From G963669295 sp963669295 (GTDB lineage Bacteria; Bacteroidota; Bacteroidia; Flavobacteriales_D; CALLUQ01), in assembly GCA_963669295.1 (NCBI GenBank), contig OY769938.1, positions 62,001 through 126,000 on the forward strand: 64,000 bases of DNA, written 5' to 3'. Under the pieces are notes generated by a model that saw only the letters and a program-made list of their open reading frames with translations, was not told the origin of the DNA and did no database searches. This document shows, piece by piece, positions 7,702 through 16,577 of this stretch (its first letter is position 1; every line of letters begins with the position of its first letter). Both the position numbers and the translations under genes were made by a program.

Positions 7702-8649
7702 CTATTCGATTAGCCCTCTTCCTATCTTTTTAATTTTTCCTTCGTCTTTAAGCTCTGCAAAAATCTTATCTAGAATACCATTGATAAACACATTGCTTTT
7801 AGGAGTGCTATAAAACTTAGAAATCTCAATGTACTCGTTTAAAGTTACCTTGATTGGAATGGTAGAAAACACCCTGGCCTCTGTAATGGCCATTTTCATC
7901 AACAATACATCCATCATCGCAATACGCTCCAACTCCCAGTTTTTGGTTTTATCCTCAATCATCTTCTCGTGCTCGTCGTTGTTAAGAATGGTTTTTCTAA
8001 ATACGCCTTTAATGAACTCTTTTTCATCCGCTTCATCTTTATACAACGCCATTAAAGGCGACGAGGTAGTGGAATTTTCATCAAACGATTTGATGGTTTT
8101 AATCACCATGGTACATACCAAATCAAGGTCGTCCATCCAATAAATACTCTTCTCTTCAAAGTAATGATGAATAAGATCGAAATTTGCGATGTACTTTTTA
8201 AAGATGCGAATGGCAAGCTCCCGGTCTTCTTCAAAGTTGTTTTCCCGGTTGCTCATATACGCTTCATACTCTTCCGAGGCACGAATGATGTTGAAGATCT
8301 TCTTTACAAATTCTTGCTCCACCCCCCAGGCAATTTTGCGCTGTTGCAACTCTCGTTGTAGCGGAGCATTGTTGGCAAGCAGGTGAAAAATTTGGTTGTT
8401 AATAAATTTGAGATTGGGGTTCAGGTCTTCTTCGGTAGGAAGGCGTTTCTTCTTATCATCTTCGATCTTGTTGGCGGCAAACAAACGCACCTCCTCAAAC
8501 ATCAGCAACAAATAAACATACAGATCGTATATCTTGTCGATGCTGTGAAACAACTCCTTCTCTCCTTTTGCCACGTTATCGTTTTGCGACGAAAAAAACG
8601 CGTACAATGCTTGCAAAATCTTAATGCGTAAATGCCTTCTGTTCAACAT
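7702..8649 (-). CDS. nusB: Transcription antitermination factor NusB (long form)
   Basis: A 315-residue protein. It starts MLNRRHLRIKILQALYAF, the NusB N-terminal signature, and ends with the family segment IPIKVTLNEYIEISKFYS followed by VFINGILDKI. NusB binds boxA RNA with NusE (S10) and promotes rRNA antitermination. Classical NusB is about 140 residues; the extra central 160 residues are charged and helical, which is normal for Bacteroidota NusB. It is the first gene of the long minus-strand operon ending at 2894. Confidence 0.9.
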   Translation of the reverse strand: MLNRRHLRIKILQALYAFFSSQNDNVAKGEKELFHSIDKIYDLYVYLLLMFEEVRLFAANKIEDDKKKRLPTEEDLNPNLKFINNQIFHLLANNAPLQRELQQRKIAWGVEQEFVKKIFNIIRASEEYEAYMSNRENNFEEDRELAIRIFKKYIANFDLIHHYFEEKSIYWMDDLDLVCTMVIKTIKSFDENSTTSSPLMALYKDEADEKEFIKGVFRKTILNNDEHEKMIEDKTKNWELERIAMMDVLLMKMAITEARVFSTIPIKVTLNEYIEISKFYSTPKSNVFINGILDKIFAELKDEGKIKKIGRGLIE

Positions 8650-8700
8650 ACCTTAAAGAACGAATATAACTTCTTAAACTAAACTCCCCAGTACTTGCTA

Positions 8701-9810
8701 CTACCAGGAAAGCTTTACTTTTCCTATTGCTTCAATGCGTTGCTCTGCCAATTTATTGGCCGCCAAATAAGTGGGAATATCTTCCGCCCTCGATTTGTTG
8801 ATGATGGCCAATGTAGTATCGTAAATTTCTTGTGCTTGCTCCATGGCAGCATCGCGATTGTATTTACCCAATACCTCATAATAGCAATTAATAACACCAC
8901 CCGCATTGATTAAGTAATCAGGAGCGTAAATCATGCCTTTATCCATCACAGCTCTTCCGTGCTTTTCCTCCTGCTCCAGCTGGTTGTTAGCTGCCCCGGC
9001 AATAATCGCACATTTCAAACGCGATAAGGTATCGTCGTTTACTGTAGCCCCTAATGCACATGGCGCATAAATATCCATCGCCACATCATATACTTCATCT
9101 ACCGGTATTACAGTAGCACCATAAGTTTTTGACACATGATCCAAACGGTCTTGATAAATATCGCTGATTAAAATCTTTGCATTTTCTTTTGCTAAAAACT
9201 CTACCAGGTACTCGCCTACATGACCTACCCCTTGTACCATTACCGTTTTACCTTCCAAACTATCGGAACCATATTGAGCCTTGGCACTTGCCTTCATTCC
9301 CATATACACTCCATACGCAGTCACTGGTGAAGGATCTCCCCCTCCGCCCATCGATTCGGGCAATCCTGCTACATGATTGGTTTCTTGACTCACCCAACGC
9401 ATATCTTGTGGCGAAATCCCTACATCTTCAGCAGTAATGTACTTGCCGCCCAGGCTGTTTACAAACCTTCCAAAACGACGAAACAGGGCTTCCGATTTAT
9501 CTTTACGGGCATCGCCAATAATAACTGCTTTTCCCCCTCCAAGATTCAACCCAGAAATGGCCGACTTGTAACTCATACCTCTTGATAACCGAAGTACATC
9601 ATTCAAAGCTTCCATTTCGTTATTGTACATCCACATTCGAGTACCTCCAAGGCTTGGCCCCAAAACGGTGTTGTGGATGGCAATGATGGCTTTTAAACCG
9701 GTATCGTTGTCCTGGCAAAACACCACTTGTTCGTGGTTATGCAAGGCCATTTGACTCACTACTGGATTCTCTGCCAGTGTGGTTTCTGTAACGTCTTTCA
9801 CTTCAAGCAT
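8701..9810 (-). CDS. Leucine dehydrogenase (Glu/Leu/Phe/Val dehydrogenase family)
   Basis: A 369-residue cytoplasmic oxidoreductase, predicted to deaminate leucine (and valine or isoleucine) to the 2-oxo acid with NAD+. It shows GPSLGGTRMW near residue 50, LRLSRGMSYKSA and LNLGGGKAVI with the catalytic Lys near 90, and a Rossmann GVGHVGEYL near 195. Length and motif wording are closer to leucine dehydrogenases (about 364-370 residues) than to glutamate dehydrogenases (over 410). It is transcribed divergently from the ABC half-transporter. Substrate preference is inferred. Confidence 0.88.
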   Translation of the reverse strand: MLEVKDVTETTLAENPVVSQMALHNHEQVVFCQDNDTGLKAIIAIHNTVLGPSLGGTRMWMYNNEMEALNDVLRLSRGMSYKSAISGLNLGGGKAVIIGDARKDKSEALFRRFGRFVNSLGGKYITAEDVGISPQDMRWVSQETNHVAGLPESMGGGGDPSPVTAYGVYMGMKASAKAQYGSDSLEGKTVMVQGVGHVGEYLVEFLAKENAKILISDIYQDRLDHVSKTYGATVIPVDEVYDVAMDIYAPCALGATVNDDTLSRLKCAIIAGAANNQLEQEEKHGRAVMDKGMIYAPDYLINAGGVINCYYEVLGKYNRDAAMEQAQEIYDTTLAIINKSRAEDIPTYLAANKLAEQRIEAIGKVKLSW

Positions 9811-9850
9811 TATTGTTAACGTTAGTTTTTACAATTTGGCTGAATATACC

Positions 9851-9858
9851 TACTTTTG
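9851..9858 (+). promoter_or_regulatory. Putative -7 element for ABC half-transporter
   Basis: TACTTTTG matches the Bacteroidota -7 consensus TAnnTTTG on the plus strand, 88 nt before the ATG at 9947. I see no TTTG at the right -33 spacing, so support is modest. Confidence 0.3.
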
Positions 9859-9890
9859 GAGCATTAAGTAGCTACTTCGTTTAGCGAGTG

Positions 9891-9898
9891 CAAAAATA
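9891..9898 (-). promoter_or_regulatory. Putative -7 element for leucine dehydrogenase
   Basis: On the minus strand this reads TATTTTTG, an exact TAnnTTTG match, about 80 nt upstream of the start at 9810. The intergenic space holds this element and one for the divergent gene. Confidence 0.35.
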
Positions 9899-9946
9899 GG
9901 ATTATTTTTACTTGCCTCAAAACAGTTGCTGACGATAATTTGGGAG

Positions 9947-11740
9947 ATGAAGGCACTTGCTCATTTAAATAAATACCTCTTTCAGTACAAATGGCGTTTA
10001 TTGCTAGGAGTACTTTTCATCATTTGCTCCAATGTATTAAAGGTATACACCCCAAAAATCATTGGTAATTCATTCGACCTTATAAAGCAAGGACTGCAAG
10101 AAAGTGAAAATGGTGTTGCCTCCGCTACCTATAAAGAAGAACTTATTCAGCAAGCTCTTGAATATGCTGGTATTTTCTTGCTCATTACCATTACCTCTGG
10201 TTTCTTTTTGTTCCTTACCCGCCAAACCATTATTGTAGTATCGCGCTACATCGAATACGATTTAAAGAACGAAATATTTCGCCATTATCAGCGATTAAGC
10301 ACAGCCTTCTACAAGCGGCACAATACTGGCGATTTGATGAACAGAATTAGCGAAGACGTAACCAAAGTACGTATGTACCTTGGGCCTGGAATAATGTACA
10401 CCATTAACCTTACAGTGCTATTCGTGTTGGGGTTAATAGCTATGCTTAATGTAAACCCCGAGCTTACCTTATTTGCCTTGATGCCCCTGCCTATACTGTC
10501 GCTTGCCATATACTATGTAAGCAGTATTATTAATCGAAAAAGTGAAATCGTTCAACGCCAACAATCCAAACTTTCTACGTTTGTACAAGAAGCAGTATCT
10601 GGCATTCGAGTATTAAAAGCCTACAATCGTGAAATTGCATCGCGCAACGACTTTGATGATGAAAATGAAGACTATAAAGACAAATCGTTGAAGTTGGTGA
10701 AAGTAGAGGCCTTGTTCTTTCCAATTATCATTCTGCTTATTGGGCTCAGCAATATCATCACCATCTATTTTGGCAGTTTAAAGGCGATGGATCCCACTAG
10801 TGGAGTAACAGTAGGCGACATGGCACAATTTGTTATTTACATCAATATGATGACATGGCCGTTTGCCTCCTTAGGGTGGGTTACCTCTCTCATTCAACGT
10901 GCTGAAGCTTCCCAAAAAAGAATCAATGAGTTTTTGAATGAAGCGCCAGAAATTGTCAATCACAACGAAGAAGAATCAACCATCGAAGGTCGAATTGCAT
11001 TCGAGGAGGTTTCGTTTGTATACCCCGATTCAGGCATTGAAGCACTTCGTAACGTTTCATTTGAGGTGTTGCAAGGTGAAACACTTGCCATCATTGGGCG
11101 AACAGGGTCGGGAAAATCGACCATTGCCAACCTTGTTTGTAGACATTATGATGCTACCAATGGCAACATAACCATCGACAACAAAAATATTCAAGCAGTA
11201 AACCTCAACGCTTTGCGATCTGCCATAGGTTACGTGCCGCAAGATGTATTTCTCTTTTCCGATACCATTTTCAACAACATTGCCTTTGGATTAAAAGCAG
11301 AAGAAGCCAACATTGAAATGGTAGAAGCAGCCGCAAAAAATGCTGCCATTTATCACAACATTATTGAGTTTAACGATCGGTTCGACACCATCCTGGGAGA
11401 GCGTGGGATTACACTTTCTGGTGGGCAAAAACAACGTGTATCCATTGCTAGAGCCATCATTAAAAACCCTCAAATTCTCATCTTCGACGATTGCCTTTCT
11501 GCAGTAGACACTGCCACTGAAGAACAAATTCTGCAAAATCTGGAACAACTGATGAAGGGCAAAACCTCGATCATCATCAGCCATAGGGTATCATCTGTAA
11601 AAGGAGCAGATAAGATCATCGTTTTAGACGAAGGGAGAATAATTGAAGATGGAAACCACGATTCGCTACTACAAAAAAAGGGTGCTTACTACGAACTGTA
11701 CCAAAAACAGCTACTTGAAGAGGAGAAAATAAATCAATAA
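9947..11740 (+). CDS. ABC exporter half-transporter, MdlA/YheI-like (non-catalytic Walker B)
   Basis: A 597-residue type IV ABC exporter half: six transmembrane helices (about residues 10-310), then a nucleotide-binding domain with Walker A GRTGSGKST (near 385), Q-loop YVPQDVFLFS, signature LSGGQKQR, and Walker B LIFDDCLSAVD. The residue after the Walker B Asp is Asp instead of the catalytic Glu. This pattern is typical of the degenerate subunit of heterodimeric exporters such as MdlA, YheI or TM287. A matching partner with a normal Glu but LSVGQ signature lies at 47317-49068. The start is ATG 9947; the upstream TTG at 9926 is less likely. The substrate is unknown. Confidence 0.9.
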   Translation: MKALAHLNKYLFQYKWRLLLGVLFIICSNVLKVYTPKIIGNSFDLIKQGLQESENGVASATYKEELIQQALEYAGIFLLITITSGFFLFLTRQTIIVVSRYIEYDLKNEIFRHYQRLSTAFYKRHNTGDLMNRISEDVTKVRMYLGPGIMYTINLTVLFVLGLIAMLNVNPELTLFALMPLPILSLAIYYVSSIINRKSEIVQRQQSKLSTFVQEAVSGIRVLKAYNREIASRNDFDDENEDYKDKSLKLVKVEALFFPIIILLIGLSNIITIYFGSLKAMDPTSGVTVGDMAQFVIYINMMTWPFASLGWVTSLIQRAEASQKRINEFLNEAPEIVNHNEEESTIEGRIAFEEVSFVYPDSGIEALRNVSFEVLQGETLAIIGRTGSGKSTIANLVCRHYDATNGNITIDNKNIQAVNLNALRSAIGYVPQDVFLFSDTIFNNIAFGLKAEEANIEMVEAAAKNAAIYHNIIEFNDRFDTILGERGITLSGGQKQRVSIARAIIKNPQILIFDDCLSAVDTATEEQILQNLEQLMKGKTSIIISHRVSSVKGADKIIVLDEGRIIEDGNHDSLLQKKGAYYELYQKQLLEEEKINQ

Positions 11741-11770
11741 CCAATTTAGGGGTTTTATCAAATAATTTTT

Positions 11771-11778
11771 TAGATTTG
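11771..11778 (+). promoter_or_regulatory. Putative -7 element for the PUR-like gene
   Basis: TAGATTTG fits TAnnTTTG, 36 nt before the ATG at 11814. It is flanked by an inverted repeat: TTAGGGGTTT at 11746-11755 and AAACCCTAA at 11784-11792. Confidence 0.35.
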
Positions 11779-11813
11779 TTTATAAACCCTAAACTAATTT
11801 AACGTTGGAAGAG

Positions 11814-12290
11814 ATGGAAGGAACTGAAAACACGCACATGGATGACAGTAGCCAGGGGAGTAGAGATGAGATCTACTCGAAAGTGGTTAGAGCCGGGAAG
11901 AGAACGTATTTTTTTGATGTAAAGGCAACAAGAGGAAATGACCTTTACCTAACCATTACAGAAAGTAAGAAGCGTTTTAATCGTGATGGAAGACACTACT
12001 ACGAAAAACACAAGTTATTTTTGTACAAAGAAGACTTCGATAAATTTGGTGAAGGCCTGAAAGAAACTATTGATAAAATCATTGAACTGCGGGAAAGCGG
12101 TGATTTCGAACGTGTGGAAACCGACCATAATTATGGCGCAGAAAGCAGTAACGATACCTCCACTGAAAGCAACACGACTGACACTACAGAAGAAAGCGTT
12201 GCCGCAGCTGAAACCACAGAGATGGCTAGCAATCAGTTTACTGATGTAAGTTTTGATGATCTTGGTGGTGACGAGAACCCCGACGAATAA
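11814..12290 (+). CDS. DUF3276 / PUR-alpha-like nucleic-acid-binding protein
   Basis: A 158-residue protein. Residues 10-95 form a single PUR domain (EIYSKVVRAGKRTYFFDVKA, then DLYLTITESKKRF and KLFLYKEDFDKFGEGL), the bacterial DUF3276 family whose Borrelia member binds DNA and RNA. The last 55 residues are acidic and Ser/Thr-rich, probably disordered. ATG 11814 is preferred over TTG 11805. The gene stands alone between its own promoter-like element and a strong terminator. It is probably a single-strand or RNA-binding regulator; its targets are unknown. Confidence 0.85.
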   Translation: MEGTENTHMDDSSQGSRDEIYSKVVRAGKRTYFFDVKATRGNDLYLTITESKKRFNRDGRHYYEKHKLFLYKEDFDKFGEGLKETIDKIIELRESGDFERVETDHNYGAESSNDTSTESNTTDTTEESVAAAETTEMASNQFTDVSFDDLGGDENPDE

Positions 12291-12313
12291 GAAATAAGCT
12301 AACTTGATATACC

Positions 12314-12350
12314 AACCCCGACCACTTTATTGTGTGTTGGGGTTTTTTAT
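12314..12350 (+). terminator. Intrinsic terminator after the PUR-like gene
   Basis: A stem AACCCCGAC (12314-12322) with GTTGGGGTT (12336-12344), one G-U pair, is followed by a T run. It ends the PUR transcript 24 nt after its stop and faces the convergent DoxX gene. Confidence 0.88.
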
Positions 12351-12351
12351 G

Positions 12352-12810
12352 TCATATAGCAAAAGAAAGTATTCCCAATAAAGCAAGAATAAAATAAGGA
12401 ACCAATCCACCTGCCCCAGCATAATCTTTGGCCATCCGTTGCCCAAAGAACAAGCATATAATAGCAATTGCACTCAAGAAAAAGCTAAGCAAGATAAATG
12501 TAAACCGTCCAAACAAGAGCATTTCAAAAATTCCACCCAAAGCGCATACCCCCGTAGCTACTTCCAACACAGTAATAACAATTAACAACAAAGGAACCAC
12601 ATGCTTTAATGGCGATGACGAAAAGTGCCCTTTCAGCCACCCTAAATTACCCTTCCAATCAACTATTTTATCAATACCCGATTGTAAGAAAAGAATGGCC
12701 ATAAACACTGCCATTAGCAACCTTGCAATAGCAATAATAAGGTATACCTTGTCAAAGTCACCACCATTACCCAACAGTATATCAATAAGTGAAGGATTGA
12801 CTAACTCCAT
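12352..12810 (-). CDS. DoxX-like four-helix membrane protein
   Basis: A 152-residue protein with four hydrophobic segments. After the first helix comes FLQSGIDKIVDWKGNLGWL, the conserved surface typical of DoxX/MauE-type membrane proteins. DoxX-like proteins are often linked to redox or thiol chemistry; the exact role here is not known. The gene follows the flavin reductase gene with a gap of 1 nt, so the two form an operon and may act together. Confidence 0.65.
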   Translation of the reverse strand: MELVNPSLIDILLGNGGDFDKVYLIIAIARLLMAVFMAILFLQSGIDKIVDWKGNLGWLKGHFSSSPLKHVVPLLLIVITVLEVATGVCALGGIFEMLLFGRFTFILLSFFLSAIAIICLFFGQRMAKDYAGAGGLVPYFILALLGILSFAI

Positions 12811-12811
12811 G

Positions 12812-13333
12812 CTAGAAAGTTAAGAAATATTCAATCTGTTCCAACAAACGAGTTTGATAGGACGCATTGGTAAGCGTTCCATCTTCTGCAATATGTTCGT
12901 GAAAAACGGAGAGTTTGGGCTTCTTATGACATACTTCCACTTGTAAGTAATGCAAAACATTAGTGAGGTCATCCAACCCTCTTAAATTGCCAGCTCTTCC
13001 GGCAGAAAGCCCCACAAGTGCAGCCTTTTTACCTACAAACACTTTAGGATCCATGGCATCTAAAAAGGTTTTAAGAACGCCCGGCATACTACCGTTATAC
13101 TCAGGAACAATGAATACCAATTTACTTGCAGCTTTAATATATTTGTTAATAAGCAACATCATTGACTCACTTCTTTTACCATACATCTCATTGAATGCAA
13201 AATCATGTGGCAAATCCTCGAGCAAACACAACCTACACGCTACCCCTTTATTATCAAGGAGTTGAGCATAAGTAGTAGCTAGTTTTTTACTGTGGCTATT
13301 CGGTCGATTAGTGCCACAAATTATCGTAATCAT
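12812..13333 (-). CDS. NADPH-dependent FMN reductase family protein
   Basis: A 173-residue flavodoxin-fold protein. The phosphate-binding loop reads GTNRPNSHSKKLA (residues 6-18) and the FMN isoalloxazine contact is PEYNGSMPGVLKTFLDAM (near residue 80), as in azoreductase/chromate-reductase-like enzymes. It is expected to reduce FMN or quinone-like acceptors with NAD(P)H; the substrate is unknown. The start at ATG 13333 places the fold's first strand at the N-terminus; a GTG at 13354 would add seven residues. It is cotranscribed with the DoxX-like gene. Confidence 0.85.
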   Translation of the reverse strand: MITIICGTNRPNSHSKKLATTYAQLLDNKGVACRLCLLEDLPHDFAFNEMYGKRSESMMLLINKYIKAASKLVFIVPEYNGSMPGVLKTFLDAMDPKVFVGKKAALVGLSAGRAGNLRGLDDLTNVLHYLQVEVCHKKPKLSVFHEHIAEDGTLTNASYQTRLLEQIEYFLTF

Positions 13334-13545
13334 ACACCGGTTCTTAATTAACACAAAACTGTTTAAAAAATCTTAATAAGTATCTGATTATGCACGCGCT
13401 TTAAGTTGTACCTTTAACCTGCCTAAGCAGCACTTCGATTCCCTACAAAGAAAAGTAAATTTAATCAAAGGATGAACAGCTTTGTTTGCTTGATTTCAGG
13501 GAAAAGATTAACTTAATACAACTCATTACGCAGGAAACAATTGCC

Positions 13546-14226
13546 ATGAAAATTACATACTACGGTCATGCATGTTTTGGAATTGAGGTAAAAGGAACGC
13601 ATTTGGTGTTTGATCCTTTCATCACTCCTAATGAATTGGCTGCAAATATTAAGTTGAATGACATTCCCGCTGATTACATTCTGATCTCTCATGGGCATGA
13701 AGATCATGTAGCTGATGCCGCTGCCATGGCAAAAAACACAGGAGCTAAGATCGTATCGAATTTTGAAATTGTTTCGTGGTTTGGAGGACAGGGTATTGAA
13801 AATGGACACCCTATGAATCATGGTGGCAAATGGAAGTTTGACTTTGGTACTGTAAAATACGTCAATGCCATTCATTCGAGTGTATTGCCCGATGGAACTT
13901 ATGGTGGAAATCCAGGAGGATTTGTGGTAGAAACAGCGGAGGGTAACTTTTACTTTGCCGGTGATACTGCACTTACCATGGACATGCAATTGATTGGCAA
14001 GTACCATGAGCTTGATTTTGCAATTCTTCCCCTTGGCGATAATTTCACCATGGGGGTGGATGATGCTATAATTGCAGCAGAATTTATTCAATGCAACACG
14101 ATAATAGGCATGCACTATGACACGTTTGGATACATAGTGATTGATAAAGAGGCCGCCAAAGACAAGTTTGTTAAGGCCGGAAACAAATTAATGTTACTGA
14201 ACATAGGAGAAACCACTGAACTGTAA
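13546..14226 (+). CDS. UPF0173 family MBL-fold metal-dependent hydrolase
   Basis: A 226-residue metallo-beta-lactamase-fold protein with MKITYYGHACFGIE at the N-terminus and the metal site SHGHEDHVADA near residue 50, then an FAGDTALTMDM motif near 145. This matches the UPF0173 family, whose substrate is not defined. ATG 13546 is chosen because it begins the first strand exactly; a longer frame back to 13486 has no support. The stop overlaps the parA start (TAATG), so translation is coupled to parA. Confidence 0.87.
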   Translation: MKITYYGHACFGIEVKGTHLVFDPFITPNELAANIKLNDIPADYILISHGHEDHVADAAAMAKNTGAKIVSNFEIVSWFGGQGIENGHPMNHGGKWKFDFGTVKYVNAIHSSVLPDGTYGGNPGGFVVETAEGNFYFAGDTALTMDMQLIGKYHELDFAILPLGDNFTMGVDDAIIAAEFIQCNTIIGMHYDTFGYIVIDKEAAKDKFVKAGNKLMLLNIGETTEL

Positions 14227-15041
14227 TGGGTAAAATAATAGCTATAGCCAATCAAAAAGGCGGGGTAGGAAAAACTACTAGCGCCATTAACCTGGCAGCA
14301 TGCCTTGGAGTATTGGAACACAAAACATTATTAGTAGATGCAGATCCACAAGCCAATGGCACCTCAGGGGTGGGCTTTGATCCTAAAAACATCAAAACCA
14401 GCATCTACGAATGCCTGATCAACGAAATTGAGCCTCGCGACATCATTTTAACCACCGACAATCCTAACTTGGATTTATTGCCGGCTCACATCGATTTGGT
14501 AGGTGCAGAAATCGAAATGATTAACCTACCTAACCGTGAAAAAATGTTGCGTGTGGCATTGAGCAAAGTGAAGGATGAATACGACTTCATCATCATCGAT
14601 TGCTCCCCATCATTGGGATTAATCACCGTAAATGCCCTTACAGCTGCCGATGCTGTAATTGTTCCTGTACAATGCGAATACTTTGCCCTCGAAGGATTAG
14701 GTAAATTATTGAATACCATTAAAATTGTACAAAGTAGACTCAACAATGCCTTAGAAATTGAAGGCATTCTACTCACCATGTACGACACCCGCTTACGATT
14801 AGCCAACCAGGTAGTGGAAGAGGTAAAAACTCATTTCCAGCAAATTGTATTTGATACCGTTATTCATCGCAATACCCGGTTGGGCGAAGCACCGAGCCAC
14901 GGTGAAACTATTATCATGCACGATGCCAGCTGTAAAGGCTCCATCAACTATTTGAACCTGGCACGTGAAATACTACAGAAAAACGAAATGACTCGCATTC
15001 GGGAAGCTGACAAAATTATTGAGGTAGAAAATGAGCACTAA
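14226..15041 (+). CDS. parA: Chromosome-partitioning ATPase ParA (Soj)
   Basis: A 271-residue ATPase with the deviant Walker A KGGVGKTTSAINLA at residues 11-24, VDADPQANGTSGVG near 37 and DFIIIDCSPSLGLITVNAL (Walker B region) near 120. It lacks the N-terminal DNA-binding domain of plasmid ParA proteins, so it is the chromosomal Soj type. With ParB it segregates replication origins. It overlaps the upstream gene by 1 nt and parB by 11 nt. No parS-like palindrome was found nearby. Confidence 0.95.
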   Translation: MGKIIAIANQKGGVGKTTSAINLAACLGVLEHKTLLVDADPQANGTSGVGFDPKNIKTSIYECLINEIEPRDIILTTDNPNLDLLPAHIDLVGAEIEMINLPNREKMLRVALSKVKDEYDFIIIDCSPSLGLITVNALTAADAVIVPVQCEYFALEGLGKLLNTIKIVQSRLNNALEIEGILLTMYDTRLRLANQVVEEVKTHFQQIVFDTVIHRNTRLGEAPSHGETIIMHDASCKGSINYLNLAREILQKNEMTRIREADKIIEVENEH

Positions 15042-15915
15042 AAAAAGAGGGTTGGGCAAAGGACTTGGTGCCTTGCTCGAAAACTCAGAAACCGACATCA
15101 CCAGCAGGTATGCTACCAATGAGGAGCCCAAAGTTGCGGGAGCCATTTCTAGCATACCCGTTGCAAACATTGAAGCCAACCCTTTTCAGCCCCGTACCAA
15201 CTTTGATAAAGAAGCCTTAATCGAACTGTCAGACTCTATTAAGGAGCATGGCATTATACAACCCGTTACCGTTCGAAAATTAGGCTACGATAAATACCAA
15301 CTTATTTCTGGGGAACGTCGTTTTAAGGCCTCACAAATTGCCGGGCTTACCGAAATCCCCGCCTATATCCGCATTGCTAACGACCAAACCATGTTGGAAA
15401 TGGCGTTGGTAGAAAACATTCAACGCGAAAACCTCGATGCCATTGAAGTAGCTATCAGTTACCAGCGATTGATTGATGAATGTAACCTTACCCAGGAAGG
15501 GTTGAGCGAGAAAATTGGAAAGAAAAGAGCCACAGTAACCAACTACCTTCGCTTATTAAAACTTCCGGCAGTAGTGCAACTTGGGATTCGAGAAAGAAAA
15601 ATCACCATGGGTCATGCACGTGCCCTGTTGGCTGTAGACGACGAGCAACAACAACTGACCCTCTACGAGCAAATCTTGAAAGAAGGGCTATCAGTACGCA
15701 AAGTGGAAAACCTTTCGAAAGAAAGTACACCTACTACTAAAAAGAAAAATACTACAGCACTTTCCTTTACGCATCAAAAAACCAAAGATGACCTTGCTTC
15801 TCACTTCAATACTAAAGTAGAATTGAAGGTTAACAATAAAGGAAAAGGAAGTATCGTTATTCCCTTTTCATCGGACGATGATCTCTCGCGCATCATCGAC
15901 CTGCTTGATCTTTAG
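15031..15915 (+). CDS. parB: Chromosome-partitioning protein ParB
   Basis: A 294-residue protein: a basic start (KKRGLGKGLGALLE), the CTPase/ParB-N domain with NPFQPRTNFD (near residue 50) and the GERRFKAS motif (near 95), then LVENIQRENLDAIE, an HTH (EKIGKKRATVTNYLRLLKLP, near 165) and a C-terminal dimerisation segment. It binds parS and CTP and loads onto DNA as a clamp. It overlaps parA by 11 nt. Confidence 0.96.
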   Translation: MSTKKRGLGKGLGALLENSETDITSRYATNEEPKVAGAISSIPVANIEANPFQPRTNFDKEALIELSDSIKEHGIIQPVTVRKLGYDKYQLISGERRFKASQIAGLTEIPAYIRIANDQTMLEMALVENIQRENLDAIEVAISYQRLIDECNLTQEGLSEKIGKKRATVTNYLRLLKLPAVVQLGIRERKITMGHARALLAVDDEQQQLTLYEQILKEGLSVRKVENLSKESTPTTKKKNTTALSFTHQKTKDDLASHFNTKVELKVNNKGKGSIVIPFSSDDDLSRIIDLLDL

Positions 15916-15917
15916 TA

Positions 15918-16550
15918 ATGTTTAAACACTACTTTCTGGTTTTTATTTTGGCAAGCCTTTTCACTCAGGCCAAAGCGCAAAACGATACGCTGTCTATCAG
16001 CACATCCACCACTGATTCTTCAGCAACTGAAGAAGTAATTAACGAATTGCCCGATGCTATTAATGTGGTAGATGCTGAAGTACAGGTACGTCGTCGCGAT
16101 ACCATTCCGCATTCGCCCAGAAAAGCTGCATTACTTTCCGCTGTACTACCCGGAGCTGGTCAAATCTACAATAAGAAATATTGGAAAGCCCCTATTGTAT
16201 GGGGAGGTATGGGTTTTTCGCTTTACAATGTATTTAGCAACAACAAGAACTACCATAAATTTAGAGACGCCTATCTCATCCGTATTGATGACGATCCTAA
16301 TACTACTGATAATTATGTTGATATATATACCGATGATCAATTGCTGACCATTCAAGACGGCTATCGACGTAATCGTGACTTATCATATTTATCGTTAGGC
16401 GTTATCTATGTGCTCAATATAGTAGATGCCAGCGTTGATGGACATTTGTATAGTTTTGATGTAGGTGATGACCTTTCTTTTAACCTCCGCCCATATATCG
16501 ATTACACCATTCAACCAACAACAGGGCTAACTTTATCATTGAAATTGTAA
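15918..16550 (+). CDS. DUF5683 domain protein
   Basis: A 210-residue exported protein. A signal peptide (about 20 residues, ending TQAKA/QN) is followed by the DUF5683 core: RKAALLSAVLPGAGQIYNKK near residue 70, a hydrophobic stretch VWGGMGFSLYNVFSNN, and YLSLGVIYVLNIVDASVDGH near 160. The core has two membrane-inserted segments and resembles a small outer-membrane or inner-membrane unit. The function is unknown. Its place between parB and dapB is a common Bacteroidota order. It starts 2 nt after parB. Confidence 0.85.
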   Translation: MFKHYFLVFILASLFTQAKAQNDTLSISTSTTDSSATEEVINELPDAINVVDAEVQVRRRDTIPHSPRKAALLSAVLPGAGQIYNKKYWKAPIVWGGMGFSLYNVFSNNKNYHKFRDAYLIRIDDDPNTTDNYVDIYTDDQLLTIQDGYRRNRDLSYLSLGVIYVLNIVDASVDGHLYSFDVGDDLSFNLRPYIDYTIQPTTGLTLSLKL

Positions 16551-16577
16551 ATTTGTCGCTACTGAATTGCAACCACT

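Noticed and set aside
14226..15915. Search for parS sites around parAB
   Set aside because: CACGTG cores near 14961 and 15616 lie in coding DNA and lack the flanking TGTTTC/GAAACA symmetry; no convincing parS.
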